Assembly (NCBI GenBank): GCA_020628935.1
Contig: JAHDEG010000006.1
Span: 62,001 to 126,000 of the forward strand
Length of the DNA stretch: 64,000 nt
Reading direction: 5' to 3'
Source: Flavobacteriales bacterium
Lineage (GTDB): Bacteria > Bacteroidota > Bacteroidia > Flavobacteriales_G > JALEGO01
Shown here: positions 9,066-18,445 of the stretch, one piece after another
Numbering within the stretch: position 1 is the stretch's first letter
Layout of the letters: each line of letters begins with the position of its first letter
Notes under the pieces: generated by a model
Told to the model about the DNA's origin: nothing
Databases searched by the model: none
The model's input: the letters and a program-made list of their open reading frames with translations, nothing else
Made by a program: the position numbers and the translations under genes

Positions 9066-9800
9066 TTATTTTTCTTGTAGGGCGAGGTTTAATCCTTCCA
9101 ATACCAAATTTTCATGCACAAAGGTCGGCTTTTTAAGTTGCTTATCAAAAAAACATGCATCTCCACCTGTTAAGATCACTTTTAAATCTGTTTTTATTAG
9201 CAAATATTGGTTAATTGTTTCTCTTAATTCTGCAGTGATTCCATTTACAACTCCCGAAAGTATAGATTCGTCTGTATTATCCCCAATTAAAGAAGTGCTT
9301 TTAACATTTTTTATTAGCGGCAACCTATCTGTAAAGTAATTCAAACTTTTAAACCTCATGTGCATTCCTGGTGAAATTGCCCCGCCAATGAATGTGTTTT
9401 CAGTAACATAATTATACGTGATACAAGTGCCTAAAGCAATTATAAGAATATTTGAATTTGGGTACTTTTTTATTGCAGCGAAACTCATTGCTAAACGATC
9501 TTCACCCAGTGTTTTAGGGGAGGAATAACTGCTCTTCATCGTTTTTAGAACAACCTCGTTAAACTTGAATGTTTTGACCCCAAAACTTTGAAGTTTAGTA
9601 ATTATTTCTGTTTCTAGAGCATCTACAGAACTTATTACAGCGCTTGAAATAGAAATTTTTAACCCTGATATTAAGCTATCTATCTCTTGTACACTTTTTG
9701 TGTTTGAAAATTGCAAGAATTTATAAGGCTCATTACCTTTAAAAATAGCAACTTTAGTATTTGTATTACCTTGATCTATGACAATATTAAAACTACTCAT
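9066..9800 (-). CDS. coaX: Type III pantothenate kinase
   Basis: CoaX phosphorylates pantothenate, the first step of coenzyme A synthesis. The ASKHA-fold phosphate-1 motif is at the N-terminus (VIDQGNTNTKVAIF), GEDRL at about 99-103, and ALGTCITYNYV and FIGGAISPGMHMRF follow in the usual order. The C-terminal TGGDA motif is present. The ATG at 9800 gives 244 residues; a GTG one codon earlier (9803) is possible. It is the first gene of the minus-strand envelope cluster and is divergent from the glycosyltransferase at 9957. Confidence 0.95.
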   Translation of the reverse strand: MSSFNIVIDQGNTNTKVAIFKGNEPYKFLQFSNTKSVQEIDSLISGLKISISSAVISSVDALETEIITKLQSFGVKTFKFNEVVLKTMKSSYSSPKTLGEDRLAMSFAAIKKYPNSNILIIALGTCITYNYVTENTFIGGAISPGMHMRFKSLNYFTDRLPLIKNVKSTSLIGDNTDESILSGVVNGITAELRETINQYLLIKTDLKVILTGGDACFFDKQLKKPTFVHENLVLEGLNLALQEK

Positions 9801-9944
9801 CACATACGAAGTTAGTCAAAGATCAATCTTAACGCCTTTAAATTGTTAGTTTTGATAAACTTTAATAACAAAAAATAATTTAAGTACATAAAGCTTCTGT
9901 GGGGAGCCTATTAATTTCTGTTTATGTGTAAAGTATAATAATAG

Positions 9945-9952
9945 TAGCTTTG
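9945..9952 (+). promoter_or_regulatory. Candidate -7 box directly upstream of a GTG start
   Basis: TAGCTTTG fits the Bacteroidota -7 consensus TAnnTTTG. It ends only four bases before the GTG at 9957, so transcription would begin almost at the start codon. No TTG lies at the usual -33 distance, so the call is weak. Confidence 0.35.
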
Positions 9953-9956
9953 TAAA

Positions 9957-11912
9957 GTGAAAAAACTGGTACTATTTAGCCTTTTTTTGTTTGTGCAAAA
10001 CGTTTTAGTCGCTGGTAATTCAGTTACTGTTAGAACTCAAAAAAAACTTTTCTGGACGGTTAGCGGGGATAATATCTCTCTATCTGAAACACCAATTTCG
10101 AACGTAAACAAATTTGAAATTGAATTGATAAACGATAGTAGCTTTTCGCTATTTCACACAGAAAGACCTGTTGTTGTAAATAATAAACAGTTAATGGTTG
10201 GTGCTTCTAATCAATCAGCTAGTGCTTTTACCTTTCAAAAACAAAAAGGCAATGTTTTACTTTCGATAATTGATTCGGGAATTGTATACTGGGTAAATGA
10301 TAGTTTAGTTTTGCAAAAAAGTAGTAAACTGAGCCAAAAATTTATAGTAAGCAAATATAATTTTACTGAGTACACATTCTATAGCAATAATGCACGGTGT
10401 TTAATGTATTTGGGGTTCGTATTTATTTTATCGGCTATCATTTTATTTACTTTTTATAATGAAAAATACGATTTAGTCCTTCTTGCCCTGGGAGGATTGT
10501 TTCTTAGAATATTTATGGCAATATTAGATCCTTCGCTAGGTATTTGGGACGAACAATACCATGCTTTGGTTGCTAAAAACCTTATTAACACTCCATTTAC
10601 TCCCCAACTCTATAAATCAAGTATCCTTAACATTCACAGTCTAAACTGGATAAACACCAACGTTTGGCTTCACAAACCCCCGGCGTTTTTATGGCAAATA
10701 GCGTTAAGCATCAAGTTGTTTGGCGCTAGTGTCTTTTCTGTTCGATTACCCAGCATTTTAATGGGCACCTTTTTAATAAAATTAATATATGATATCGGTA
10801 AAAAATTAACCAACAATAAAGTGGGTTTTTTTGCTGCGTTTTTGTTTTCTATTAACCATTATATATTAGAGTCTGCTGTTGGTGTTTACGGAACAGATCA
10901 TAACGACATTTCATTACTTTTTTGGGTTACACTAAGTGTTTGGGCTTGGTTAAAACATGAAAATTCTAAAGAAACAAAATGGGCTGTTTTAGTTGGTGCT
11001 TGTAGTGGGGTTGCTGTTTTAACAAAATGGTATGTTGGTTTATTTGTGTTTTTACCTTGGGGAATTTCTTTAATCACTGAAAGTAAAGGATTGACAGTTC
11101 ATAAATTAAAGCCGTACTTATTAAGTTTTATAATTTCAACCTTGATTTGGGGCAGCTGGAAATTATATATAGCACATTCGTTCCCAGTAGAATATGCTAT
11201 TGAAACTAGTTTAATGAAAGCACATTTTTTTGAGGCTATAGAAGACCATGGAGGAGGATGGTTGTTTCACCTAAAAAATTTAGTGACTATTTACAGAATT
11301 CCTTTTGCACTAATTATTTTACTGACTTCGGTAGGTGCACTAAGTGTCAAACAGAAGCCCGCTATTTTGGGGAGTATTGCCTTTGTATATATTCTTTTTA
11401 GTGTTGCAGCTACTAAGATGACTAGTTTTACAATAATGGTATTGCCTTTTATATTAATTCTTATTGGTTCAGGAATATATACCTTTTTAAGTTTTACTTT
11501 TTTCAAAAAAATAAAACCCATTTTTCTACTTATAAGTTTTGTTGCTATCGGTTATGTCAATTTTGATTTAAATAAAATAGCAGAAAACCATGTTGAAGAC
11601 AAAAATGATATTATTGAAAAACGAGTACTTCGTAGTGAGTTTGTAAAACAATACAAACAATGGAATGACGTGCTCTTTAACATTGAAAAAACCGTTTTTA
11701 TTGGCTGTCCAAACTACGAAGCGGTTAATATTATGTTTATGACAAATTGTGAGGCGGCATATGAGTTTTATCCTTCGGAAAGGGATATTTTAAACATTCA
11801 ACAAAAGGGGTACAACATTGTAAATGTTAATGCATTTAACGCGCCAGAATATATAATTAACAATGAAAATATACTAACTAAGCAACTAAATACAACATTA
11901 CTAATACTTTAA
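9957..11912 (+). CDS. ArnT/PMT-type membrane glycosyltransferase with an N-terminal extracytoplasmic domain
   Basis: The 651-residue protein starts with GTG and a signal-peptide-like segment (KKLVLFSLFLFVQNVLVAG). About 110 residues of beta-rich, soluble-looking sequence follow, ahead of the first true membrane span near 147-168. The remainder is a GT-C fold multispanning region. The acidic pair DEQYH, about residues 198-202, sits in the first loop as in ArnT and PMT-2 enzymes, which use lipid-linked sugars. HKPPAFLWQI, RLPSILMG and TDHNDISLLFW follow the same family order. It probably transfers a polyprenyl-phosphate sugar at the periplasmic face. The next SDR gene follows after two bases. 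Confidence 0.8.
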   Translation: MKKLVLFSLFLFVQNVLVAGNSVTVRTQKKLFWTVSGDNISLSETPISNVNKFEIELINDSSFSLFHTERPVVVNNKQLMVGASNQSASAFTFQKQKGNVLLSIIDSGIVYWVNDSLVLQKSSKLSQKFIVSKYNFTEYTFYSNNARCLMYLGFVFILSAIILFTFYNEKYDLVLLALGGLFLRIFMAILDPSLGIWDEQYHALVAKNLINTPFTPQLYKSSILNIHSLNWINTNVWLHKPPAFLWQIALSIKLFGASVFSVRLPSILMGTFLIKLIYDIGKKLTNNKVGFFAAFLFSINHYILESAVGVYGTDHNDISLLFWVTLSVWAWLKHENSKETKWAVLVGACSGVAVLTKWYVGLFVFLPWGISLITESKGLTVHKLKPYLLSFIISTLIWGSWKLYIAHSFPVEYAIETSLMKAHFFEAIEDHGGGWLFHLKNLVTIYRIPFALIILLTSVGALSVKQKPAILGSIAFVYILFSVAATKMTSFTIMVLPFILILIGSGIYTFLSFTFFKKIKPIFLLISFVAIGYVNFDLNKIAENHVEDKNDIIEKRVLRSEFVKQYKQWNDVLFNIEKTVFIGCPNYEAVNIMFMTNCEAAYEFYPSERDILNIQQKGYNIVNVNAFNAPEYIINNENILTKQLNTTLLIL

Positions 11913-11914
11913 CA

Positions 11915-12637
11915 ATGAAAAACACGATATTATATATTACTGGGACAAGTAGCGGAATTGGCAAGGCACTTGCCTTAGCTGCTTTAAATAAAGGAGCAAG
12001 AGTTATTGGTTTTTCACGTACCTGTACAATAACACACTCACTTTACACTCATAAAACATTAGACCTTAGCTCGCACGACATTGATTTTAAAAATGAGTTT
12101 AAGTTAGCTGCCTCATTTGATAGAATTGTATTAATCAATAACGCAGGAACACTGGGGGAAATTAAACCTCTTGGCGATATTTCTAAAGAGTCAATTTCAA
12201 AATCTATTCAACTAAATTTAACAACTCCCTTTTTGTTTATCAATGAGTTTGTTAGAGTCTTTAAAAATTCATCTCAACAAAAATTCATTTTAAATATTAC
12301 CTCGGGTGCTGCTAATAATGCATATGATGGCTGGAGTGAATACTGCACTACTAAAGCTGGGATTAACATGTTAACAAAGGTAGTTGTTAAAGAACTGGAA
12401 TTACAAGGTGAGAAAAGATTTACGGTTTTTGGAGCTTCGCCTGGAGTGGTAGAAACAAACATGCAATCCCAAATAAGAGGTGCTAGTGAAAGTGCATTTA
12501 GCTCAAAAGATAAGTTTATTGAAATGCATGAAAATAAAATTAATAAAACGCCTGAACAATCAGCAAATGAATTATTGGATTTAGTAGAAAACCCCAATAA
12601 CTATCATGGATTATTTCCTGACTTTTGGCAGGGTTAA
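11915..12637 (+). CDS. Short-chain dehydrogenase/reductase
   Basis: Classical SDR of 240 residues. The cofactor loop is TGTSSGIGKA at about 9-18, NNAG is near 75-78, the catalytic serine lies in ILNITSGAA, and YCTTK provides the YxxxK pair. The nearest type is the sepiapterin-reductase-like/YueD group, given LINNAGTLGEIKPLGD and the C-terminal pattern, but the substrate is not readable. It starts two bases after the glycosyltransferase and is probably co-transcribed. Confidence 0.88.
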   Translation: MKNTILYITGTSSGIGKALALAALNKGARVIGFSRTCTITHSLYTHKTLDLSSHDIDFKNEFKLAASFDRIVLINNAGTLGEIKPLGDISKESISKSIQLNLTTPFLFINEFVRVFKNSSQQKFILNITSGAANNAYDGWSEYCTTKAGINMLTKVVVKELELQGEKRFTVFGASPGVVETNMQSQIRGASESAFSSKDKFIEMHENKINKTPEQSANELLDLVENPNNYHGLFPDFWQG

Positions 12638-12722
12638 CCGCACTGTTTTTAGAAAAAGAACAGCGACCTTACTTTTTAAGTCATTAAAATATTTATATTA
12701 CTAAAAAGTTACGTAAACCAAT

Positions 12723-13895
12723 ATGATGGGCTCTCGATTTATCATTTACTTCATTTGTTCAATTGTTATATGCTCTAAGCATTTATCGGCACAAACAGAT
12801 AGCACATTAAAATATCGGTTTGATAAAGCGAGAAACCTTTTATTATCGGGTAAAACTCAAAAGGCTCTTCCGTTACTGAAGGGTCTAAGCACTAGCTTCC
12901 CTGAAAACTCAAATATTTCGTACTTACTTGGTGTTTGTTTAACAGAAACAGATGAACCAACCGACATGTCTATTTACTATTTAGAAAAAGCCAAAAAAGA
13001 TGCTTCAAAAGATTACTCTCCTAACACTCATCTAGAAGAACGCGCACCAATATTTGTACATTACTTTTTGGTTGTAGCCTACGCACAAAACAGGTTGTGT
13101 TTAAAAGCACAAGCGGCTTTAGAAAATTTTAAAGAAGCTTATGGTGACCAACGCAGAGATTTTTATATTCAAGATGGAGAATGGTGGATTGAAAACTGCC
13201 AAACCCCAGAAGAATTAGTAAAAACTGAAGCTCCCAGCAAAGAGATTTTCGAGGGTGAACTTATCGAACAAGAAGTACCATTGCCTAAAGAAACTAACTC
13301 ACGAAAAAAAGAATATATTACAAAAGCTGTGCATTACTCAACATTTAATAATCTGTACGGTGTACAAGTAGGTGCTTTTTCTAAAGTTGTACCTATTTAT
13401 GATTTTAAAGGCTTAAAAAATGTAAATGCCTTTATGGATAAGAAGGGGATGATACGATATGTAATAGGCCATTTTTCGAGTAGAAAACAAGCTGAGTCTC
13501 TACTAAAAGTCGTTGTTGAAGCTGGATACCCAGATGCATATATAGTAAATGTTAATAAAGAAATAAAATACAAGGATGAGCTTGTAATATATAATAACCA
13601 ATCTCTCTTAAAAAAGAAGGAGTCACCTGACAATCAGATTAGTTTTAGTGTACAAATAGGTGCTTTTAGAGACTCAATACCAAATGATCTTGCTCAAAAA
13701 TACCTACTGGTTGATGATATAAAAGAAATTAAACAAGATGATTTGGTAGTGTTAATTTCTGGACTGTATAAAAATTACAAAGAAGCCTCAGATTACAAGT
13801 CTCAGTTAACCGAAATTGGTATTCCGGGCACCTTCGTAATTGGTATTAAAAATGGTGAAAAAATAATTTTAGAGAAACACCACATTCAAGATTAG
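12723..13895 (+). CDS. Exported protein with TPR-like region and two SPOR domains
   Basis: The protein has 390 residues. A signal peptide ends near KHLSAQ. A TPR-like region follows (residues 30-150: ARNLLLSGKTQKALPLLKGLS and IYYLEKAKKDA). Two SPOR-type modules make up the C-terminal half: YGVQVGAFSKV to about 275, with GHFSSRKQAESLLK, and FSVQIGAFRDS to the end, with GLYKNYKEASDYKSQL. SPOR domains bind denuded peptidoglycan, so a septal or cell-wall location is likely. It converges on the glycoside hydrolase gene with five bases between the stops and no clear terminator. Confidence 0.85.
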   Translation: MMGSRFIIYFICSIVICSKHLSAQTDSTLKYRFDKARNLLLSGKTQKALPLLKGLSTSFPENSNISYLLGVCLTETDEPTDMSIYYLEKAKKDASKDYSPNTHLEERAPIFVHYFLVVAYAQNRLCLKAQAALENFKEAYGDQRRDFYIQDGEWWIENCQTPEELVKTEAPSKEIFEGELIEQEVPLPKETNSRKKEYITKAVHYSTFNNLYGVQVGAFSKVVPIYDFKGLKNVNAFMDKKGMIRYVIGHFSSRKQAESLLKVVVEAGYPDAYIVNVNKEIKYKDELVIYNNQSLLKKKESPDNQISFSVQIGAFRDSIPNDLAQKYLLVDDIKEIKQDDLVVLISGLYKNYKEASDYKSQLTEIGIPGTFVIGIKNGEKIILEKHHIQD

Positions 13896-13900
13896 TTAAA

Positions 13901-15856
13901 TTATATTTTAACAAATTGTTTTCTTAATATTAAGTCTTCACTTACTAGTCTAATTTGATATGTGCCCTTATCAAGATTGCTAATAGCAAAATATATCATG
14001 GTCTGAGAGTTGTCAAGGGTGTTTGAAATCACTTTTTTACCAGATGTATCAAATATTTCAACACTTGATATTATCCTGCCCTCATTCATTTGTATATATA
14101 ACTCATTTTGAGCTGGGTTTGGAAACAGAGTAAACCCTTTGTTTTTAGTAGTTAAAAAATCATTTAATCCCGTCTGGAAATCATCGCAATGTTTGTTTCC
14201 TTCAGCATCATACCAGCATCCTCCATCATTAATTGGAATTACTACCGGCAAACCAGATAACTTCACATTTATATCAGACTTATTTCCTACCACATTTGTT
14301 ACTAAGGCATTTGGGTTGTTTTCTGAATAGTCATCAAACGAGTTATCCCAACCTAAGTAATAATAAGCCTCTTCACTTTTCAAAGTCATGCGTGTATCCG
14401 GAAGAGATATTGTAGTTGCCAAAGAAGAAAAAATAGGATATGTATTATCTTCAAAATCTAAGTCTGTTGGCTTCCATGCTACTAAATGTGTTGGAAATCC
14501 GTTTTCATCCCCAAAAATATATGCATATACTCCATTAGCTCCCCCATTTAAATCGTCATCAACTTCCATAATAGCTTTTAAGAATCGCTTATCTGATAGG
14601 TCAGAGTTTTGTAATTTTTTTAAGCTTTTAAATGCCTTTTTAGGATCATTATTATCTAGGTCATTGTAAATTCCCGTTGTACAATATTGAGGATACTCCC
14701 ATGAATCAGAAAAAGCATACACGAATGACTTGTTTACATTATAGCGATTAGCTAATAAATATGCTCTCATAATATAAGCCGCCTGAGAAGATTCACCTAA
14801 TGAGCTACATCCGTCTCCATGAGAGCCCGAGTTCCAACCAAATTCTGTAATATTTACCTTTCCATGAGGCATATTTTGGTTTTTCCAGTCTATTAAGTTT
14901 TTAAAGAATAAAAATTCACTGTTATGTCCCTCAGGTCGCTCACCTACTCCAAAATAAGAATTATCTATGGGGTTTGCGTAAGGGTGTATAGCTACGTAAT
15001 CAAAATAAGACCGAACATCTGCTGGAAACATATCTTCAATATATTTTTCTGTTGCTCCGTAATGATTTGGGTTGTCATCATGAGCAATAAATGCAGCTGT
15101 TGATAATTTTAATCGCCAATCTGCTTTATCTGGCCCATAATAATTTTTAAAAACATTAATTGTTGACCTTAACATTTTTGCATATCCTTCTCTGCCCGGA
15201 AAAGGATTACCCCAAGGTTCGTTACCTATCTCTAGTACATCAATTAAAGCAGGGCGGCTTAAATCGTTGGGAGCATATGTTTCCAAAAAAGGGATTAAAT
15301 AGCCCGCAAAGTTTTGTTCAATGTTGTTTATTCCACCCCACTCCTCTAAAGAATACCATTTATCGGGGTAAGATCGTGTAATTGTTTGGTTTGCACAAGT
15401 AGACTTTCCTTCATTTTTAATAAATAAAGCCTCAAGACTCGCGTAAACCTCTTCAAACTGATAGTTAGATCCACTCCATTTGCAATAAAACCCTTTTTTA
15501 CTTGAAAAACCACTTTTGCCCGAATTAGGATTAGTAACCTCGTCACAATCTCCGGTGTTACACCATGTATTGCTGCAATCGCAAGTATTAGCGTTAAGTT
15601 TTTTTTCGGAAGGGAAATAACCGTATTTGTAATCTATTTCCATATGATAAAAATCTCTTAGAGAGTTAATCACACCTGGCTCGGGTAATCCATTAGTTCC
15701 AATATAGTTTCCTCCGTTAGCACCTATTGTTTTACCAATTGCGCTTTCTGAAGGTACATTTGGCAGCACTATATTTTGATGAGGTAGCAACCAAGTTTGA
15801 GAACTTAAAATTTGAATTGAAAAAAAGAATAATATCGAAAGTATAATAGTTTTCAT
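13901..15856 (-). CDS. Secreted clan GH-A-like glycoside hydrolase, T9SS type A cargo
   Basis: The 651-residue protein has a signal peptide (to ILSSQ) and a TIM-barrel-like catalytic region. EIGNEPWG (E213) fits the acid/base of clan GH-A, and NITEFGW (E338) fits the nucleophile. HPYANP at 291-296 supports that fold. Cysteines cluster at 92-155 (CDCSNTWC, TGDC, then C125 and C154). The last 75 residues are a T9SS type A sorting domain (LFPNPAQNELYIQM, IFDTSGKK, YQIRLVSED). The exact GH family is not clear to me. It is probably released or surface attached and acts on a polysaccharide. Confidence 0.78.
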   Translation of the reverse strand: MKTIILSILFFFSIQILSSQTWLLPHQNIVLPNVPSESAIGKTIGANGGNYIGTNGLPEPGVINSLRDFYHMEIDYKYGYFPSEKKLNANTCDCSNTWCNTGDCDEVTNPNSGKSGFSSKKGFYCKWSGSNYQFEEVYASLEALFIKNEGKSTCANQTITRSYPDKWYSLEEWGGINNIEQNFAGYLIPFLETYAPNDLSRPALIDVLEIGNEPWGNPFPGREGYAKMLRSTINVFKNYYGPDKADWRLKLSTAAFIAHDDNPNHYGATEKYIEDMFPADVRSYFDYVAIHPYANPIDNSYFGVGERPEGHNSEFLFFKNLIDWKNQNMPHGKVNITEFGWNSGSHGDGCSSLGESSQAAYIMRAYLLANRYNVNKSFVYAFSDSWEYPQYCTTGIYNDLDNNDPKKAFKSLKKLQNSDLSDKRFLKAIMEVDDDLNGGANGVYAYIFGDENGFPTHLVAWKPTDLDFEDNTYPIFSSLATTISLPDTRMTLKSEEAYYYLGWDNSFDDYSENNPNALVTNVVGNKSDINVKLSGLPVVIPINDGGCWYDAEGNKHCDDFQTGLNDFLTTKNKGFTLFPNPAQNELYIQMNEGRIISSVEIFDTSGKKVISNTLDNSQTMIYFAISNLDKGTYQIRLVSEDLILRKQFVKI

Positions 15857-16005
15857 AGGTATAAGATTTAATGAAACATTAGACGTTGATTAAATAATAT
15901 TCTAATTATTAAGACTTGATCCAAATTATATTTGGTGAAAAGCGGTATAAATAGCAATTAATACGTAGGAAAACTATTTCTATTCCTGTTGGTTTATACA
16001 TTATT

Positions 16006-16692
16006 ATGAGAAATTATTTAATTGTTGGAGGATCATCAGGTATAGGAAAATCGGTTGTTGAAAAATTAAGTGACGAAAATTCACGGGTGTTTTCCACCTA
16101 TAATAACACTGTGATTTCTGAAAAAAATTATTCCTATTTAGATGTAACCGAGTCAGAAATAAATTTTGACTTTTTACCAGAAAAACTTGATGGAATAGTT
16201 TATTGCCCAGGTAGTATCAACTTAAAACCTTTTAATAGAATTAAGCCTGAAGAATTTGCTGCTGACTATAATTTGCAAGTTTTAGGTGCTATTAAAACAA
16301 TACAGAATGTTTTACCCAAACTTAAGAAATCTGAAAATGCATCTATTGTTCTGTTTTCAACTGTTGCAGTTCAAAATGGTTTTAATTTCCATAGCCAAGT
16401 TTCAGCATCCAAAGGTGCTATCGAAGGGTTAACTAAAGCATTGGCAGCAGAGTTTTCTCCTTCAATACGAGTAAATGCTATAGCTCCATCCTTAACTGAT
16501 ACCCCATTAGCTGAGAAACTTTTAAATTCAGAGGCCAAGAAAGAAGCTAATGCTCAAAGACATCCTCTAAAAAAAATAGGTAGTGCAAGCGACATTGCAG
16601 AAATGGCTGTGTTTCTTTTATCTGAAAAAAGTAAGTGGATTACTGGACAAATTATGAAAGTAGATGGAGGAATGTCTACTATTATAAGTTAA
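16006..16692 (+). CDS. Atypical SDR-family protein lacking the catalytic tyrosine
   Basis: The 228-residue protein has an SDR fold: cofactor loop GGSSGIGKSVV at 8-18, a CPG in place of the usual NAG, a serine in IVLFSTVA, and a C-terminal VDGGMST. In the active-site YxxxK position the sequence reads VSASK, so tyrosine is replaced by valine. GAIEGLTKALAAE follows as in family members. It may bind NAD(P) without classical dehydrogenase chemistry, or use another base. The next gene starts 10 bases downstream, so the two likely form an operon. Confidence 0.82.
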   Translation: MRNYLIVGGSSGIGKSVVEKLSDENSRVFSTYNNTVISEKNYSYLDVTESEINFDFLPEKLDGIVYCPGSINLKPFNRIKPEEFAADYNLQVLGAIKTIQNVLPKLKKSENASIVLFSTVAVQNGFNFHSQVSASKGAIEGLTKALAAEFSPSIRVNAIAPSLTDTPLAEKLLNSEAKKEANAQRHPLKKIGSASDIAEMAVFLLSEKSKWITGQIMKVDGGMSTIIS

Positions 16693-16702
16693 ACGAAACT
16701 TA

Positions 16703-18121
16703 TTGAAAATATTACTTACAGGCGCGAATGGTTACATTGGCCAAAGACTTTTACCGTCACTTATTGATTTAGGACATAATGTTGTTTGTTGTGTTAGAGA
16801 TAAACATCGCTTCAATATTGCCAACTCTTTATTACAATTAGTAAATGTTATTGAAGTTGACTTTTTAAAACCTGAAACGCTGGTTAATATTCCTAGCGAC
16901 ATTGATGCTGCATACTACCTTATGCACTCAATGTCAACTTCTGATAATTATGTTGAACTTGAAAGGCGGGCAGCTAACAATTTTAAAGTAGCAGCTAACA
17001 AAACATCTATTAAACAAGTTATTTATTTAAGTGGTATTAGCAACGAAAAATCGCTTTCTAAACACTTAAAATCGAGAAGGGCTGTCGAATTTGAGCTTAC
17101 TAGTAAGGGGTATAACTTAACAGTATTAAGGGCTGGTATAATAATAGGATCTGGAAGTGCCTCTTTTGAAATTATAAGAGACTTAGTAGAAAAACTACCT
17201 GTTATGATTGCCCCAAAGTGGCTAAACACAAAATGTCAACCAATTGGCATTGCTAATGTAATCGAGTTTTTATCAAAAACACTTTTAGTTAGAGAAACGT
17301 ACAATAAAAATTTTGACATTGGCGGACCATCTATACTTTCATACAAGCAAATGTTGATGGGATATTCAAACATTCGAGGGCTAAATAGAAAAATTTATAC
17401 AGTACCAATAATGACTCCTAAGCTATCGTCCTACTGGTTATACTTTGTAACTTCAACATCTTACAAGCTTGCAAAAGCTTTAGTAAACAGCATGAAAATT
17501 GAAGTTATTTGTAGAAACAACACGCTCTCTCAAATACTTAATATCAAAACTATCACATATGAAGAAGCACTTAGGAGAACCCTAAAAAAAATTGATGCAA
17601 ATGAGGTAGTGTCGAGCTGGACAGACTCTTTAATTAGTGGGGTATTTCAAAAAAATTTGTCTGATTTTCTTTTAGTACCAACGTACGGTTGTTTCATAGA
17701 TAAACGCTCACAAAAAATTGAAAATCATACCTCAACAATTAATAAAATTTGGGCAATTGGTGGTGAGACGGGCTGGTATTATGGTAATTTTCTTTGGAAA
17801 TTAAGAGGCTACCTTGACAAACTCTCTGGTGGTGTAGGATTAAGAAGAGGGAGAACACATAAAAACATTCTTCATAGAGGTGATGCAGTAGATTTTTGGA
17901 GAGTACTATTTGCTGATAAAAATGCTGGGAGGTTACTTCTTTTTGCCGAAATGAAGTTGCCAGGTGAGGCTTGGTTAGAATTTAAAATTGAAGAGGATAA
18001 ATTAATCCAAACTGCAACGTTCAGACCTAAAGGAGTTTTAGGTAGGCTATATTGGTATAGCGTTTTACCATTCCACGGATTAATATTTAAGGGGATGTTG
18101 AATAAGTTGGTAAAAACTTAA
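16703..18121 (+). CDS. NAD(P)-binding protein with C-terminal DUF2867
   Basis: The 472-residue protein has an atypical, extended-SDR N-terminal domain (ILLTGANGYIGQRLLPSL; then YYLMHSMST and QVIYLSGIS) and a C-terminal DUF2867 domain (GGETGWYYGNFLWKLRG, DFWRVLFADKNAGRLLLFAEMK, FRPKGVLGRLYWY). The start is a TTG at 16703, the only codon that retains the Rossmann strand. I recall this two-domain type near light- or stress-response genes such as photolyases in marine bacteria, but no photolyase is in this window. The function is unknown. It follows the SDR gene by 10 bases. Confidence 0.85.
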   Translation: MKILLTGANGYIGQRLLPSLIDLGHNVVCCVRDKHRFNIANSLLQLVNVIEVDFLKPETLVNIPSDIDAAYYLMHSMSTSDNYVELERRAANNFKVAANKTSIKQVIYLSGISNEKSLSKHLKSRRAVEFELTSKGYNLTVLRAGIIIGSGSASFEIIRDLVEKLPVMIAPKWLNTKCQPIGIANVIEFLSKTLLVRETYNKNFDIGGPSILSYKQMLMGYSNIRGLNRKIYTVPIMTPKLSSYWLYFVTSTSYKLAKALVNSMKIEVICRNNTLSQILNIKTITYEEALRRTLKKIDANEVVSSWTDSLISGVFQKNLSDFLLVPTYGCFIDKRSQKIENHTSTINKIWAIGGETGWYYGNFLWKLRGYLDKLSGGVGLRRGRTHKNILHRGDAVDFWRVLFADKNAGRLLLFAEMKLPGEAWLEFKIEEDKLIQTATFRPKGVLGRLYWYSVLPFHGLIFKGMLNKLVKT

Positions 18122-18400
18122 ATCGAGTAAAACTAGTTTAAAATAACTGACTTAAACACTTTAGTATATCTAAACTTTAAAAGTGTGAATTAATTTACTG
18201 TTTCGACATTTATAAAATAAAAATAGAGAAATTAAAAAGCACTAACCTACCAATATTAGATCTGTTTTTCAAATCCACTTTTGAATTTACCAGGCCCAAT
18301 TTCTTTTACTCCAACACTGCCCAATGAATATCGTAATGGCCTTCTCACTGGTCATCTAACATAAATTATCTAATTGAAAAAATGTCGGACAGGCACAAAA
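18122..18400. other. Gene-free AT-rich stretch
   Basis: Between the DUF2867 gene and the tRNA-Phe terminator I see no intact gene. The only hint of coding is a 31-codon frame on the minus strand (18256-18351), described separately in the findings. Confidence 0.6.
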
Positions 18401-18431
18401 AAAGCGTTAACAAACTGAATGTTAACGCTTT
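18401..18431 (-). terminator. Intrinsic terminator of tRNA-Phe
   Basis: A perfect 12-bp stem (AAAGCGTTAACA with its complement) closes a 7-base loop, followed on the minus strand by seven T residues counting the end of the stem. It lies 15 bases after the tRNA. Confidence 0.85.
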
Positions 18432-18445
18432 AATTTCTGAAGGTG

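Noticed and set aside
12638-12680. Possible hairpin after the SDR gene (CTGTTTTT with AAAAGAACAG)
   Set aside because: A bulge breaks the stem and no clear T-run follows, so I do not call a terminator.
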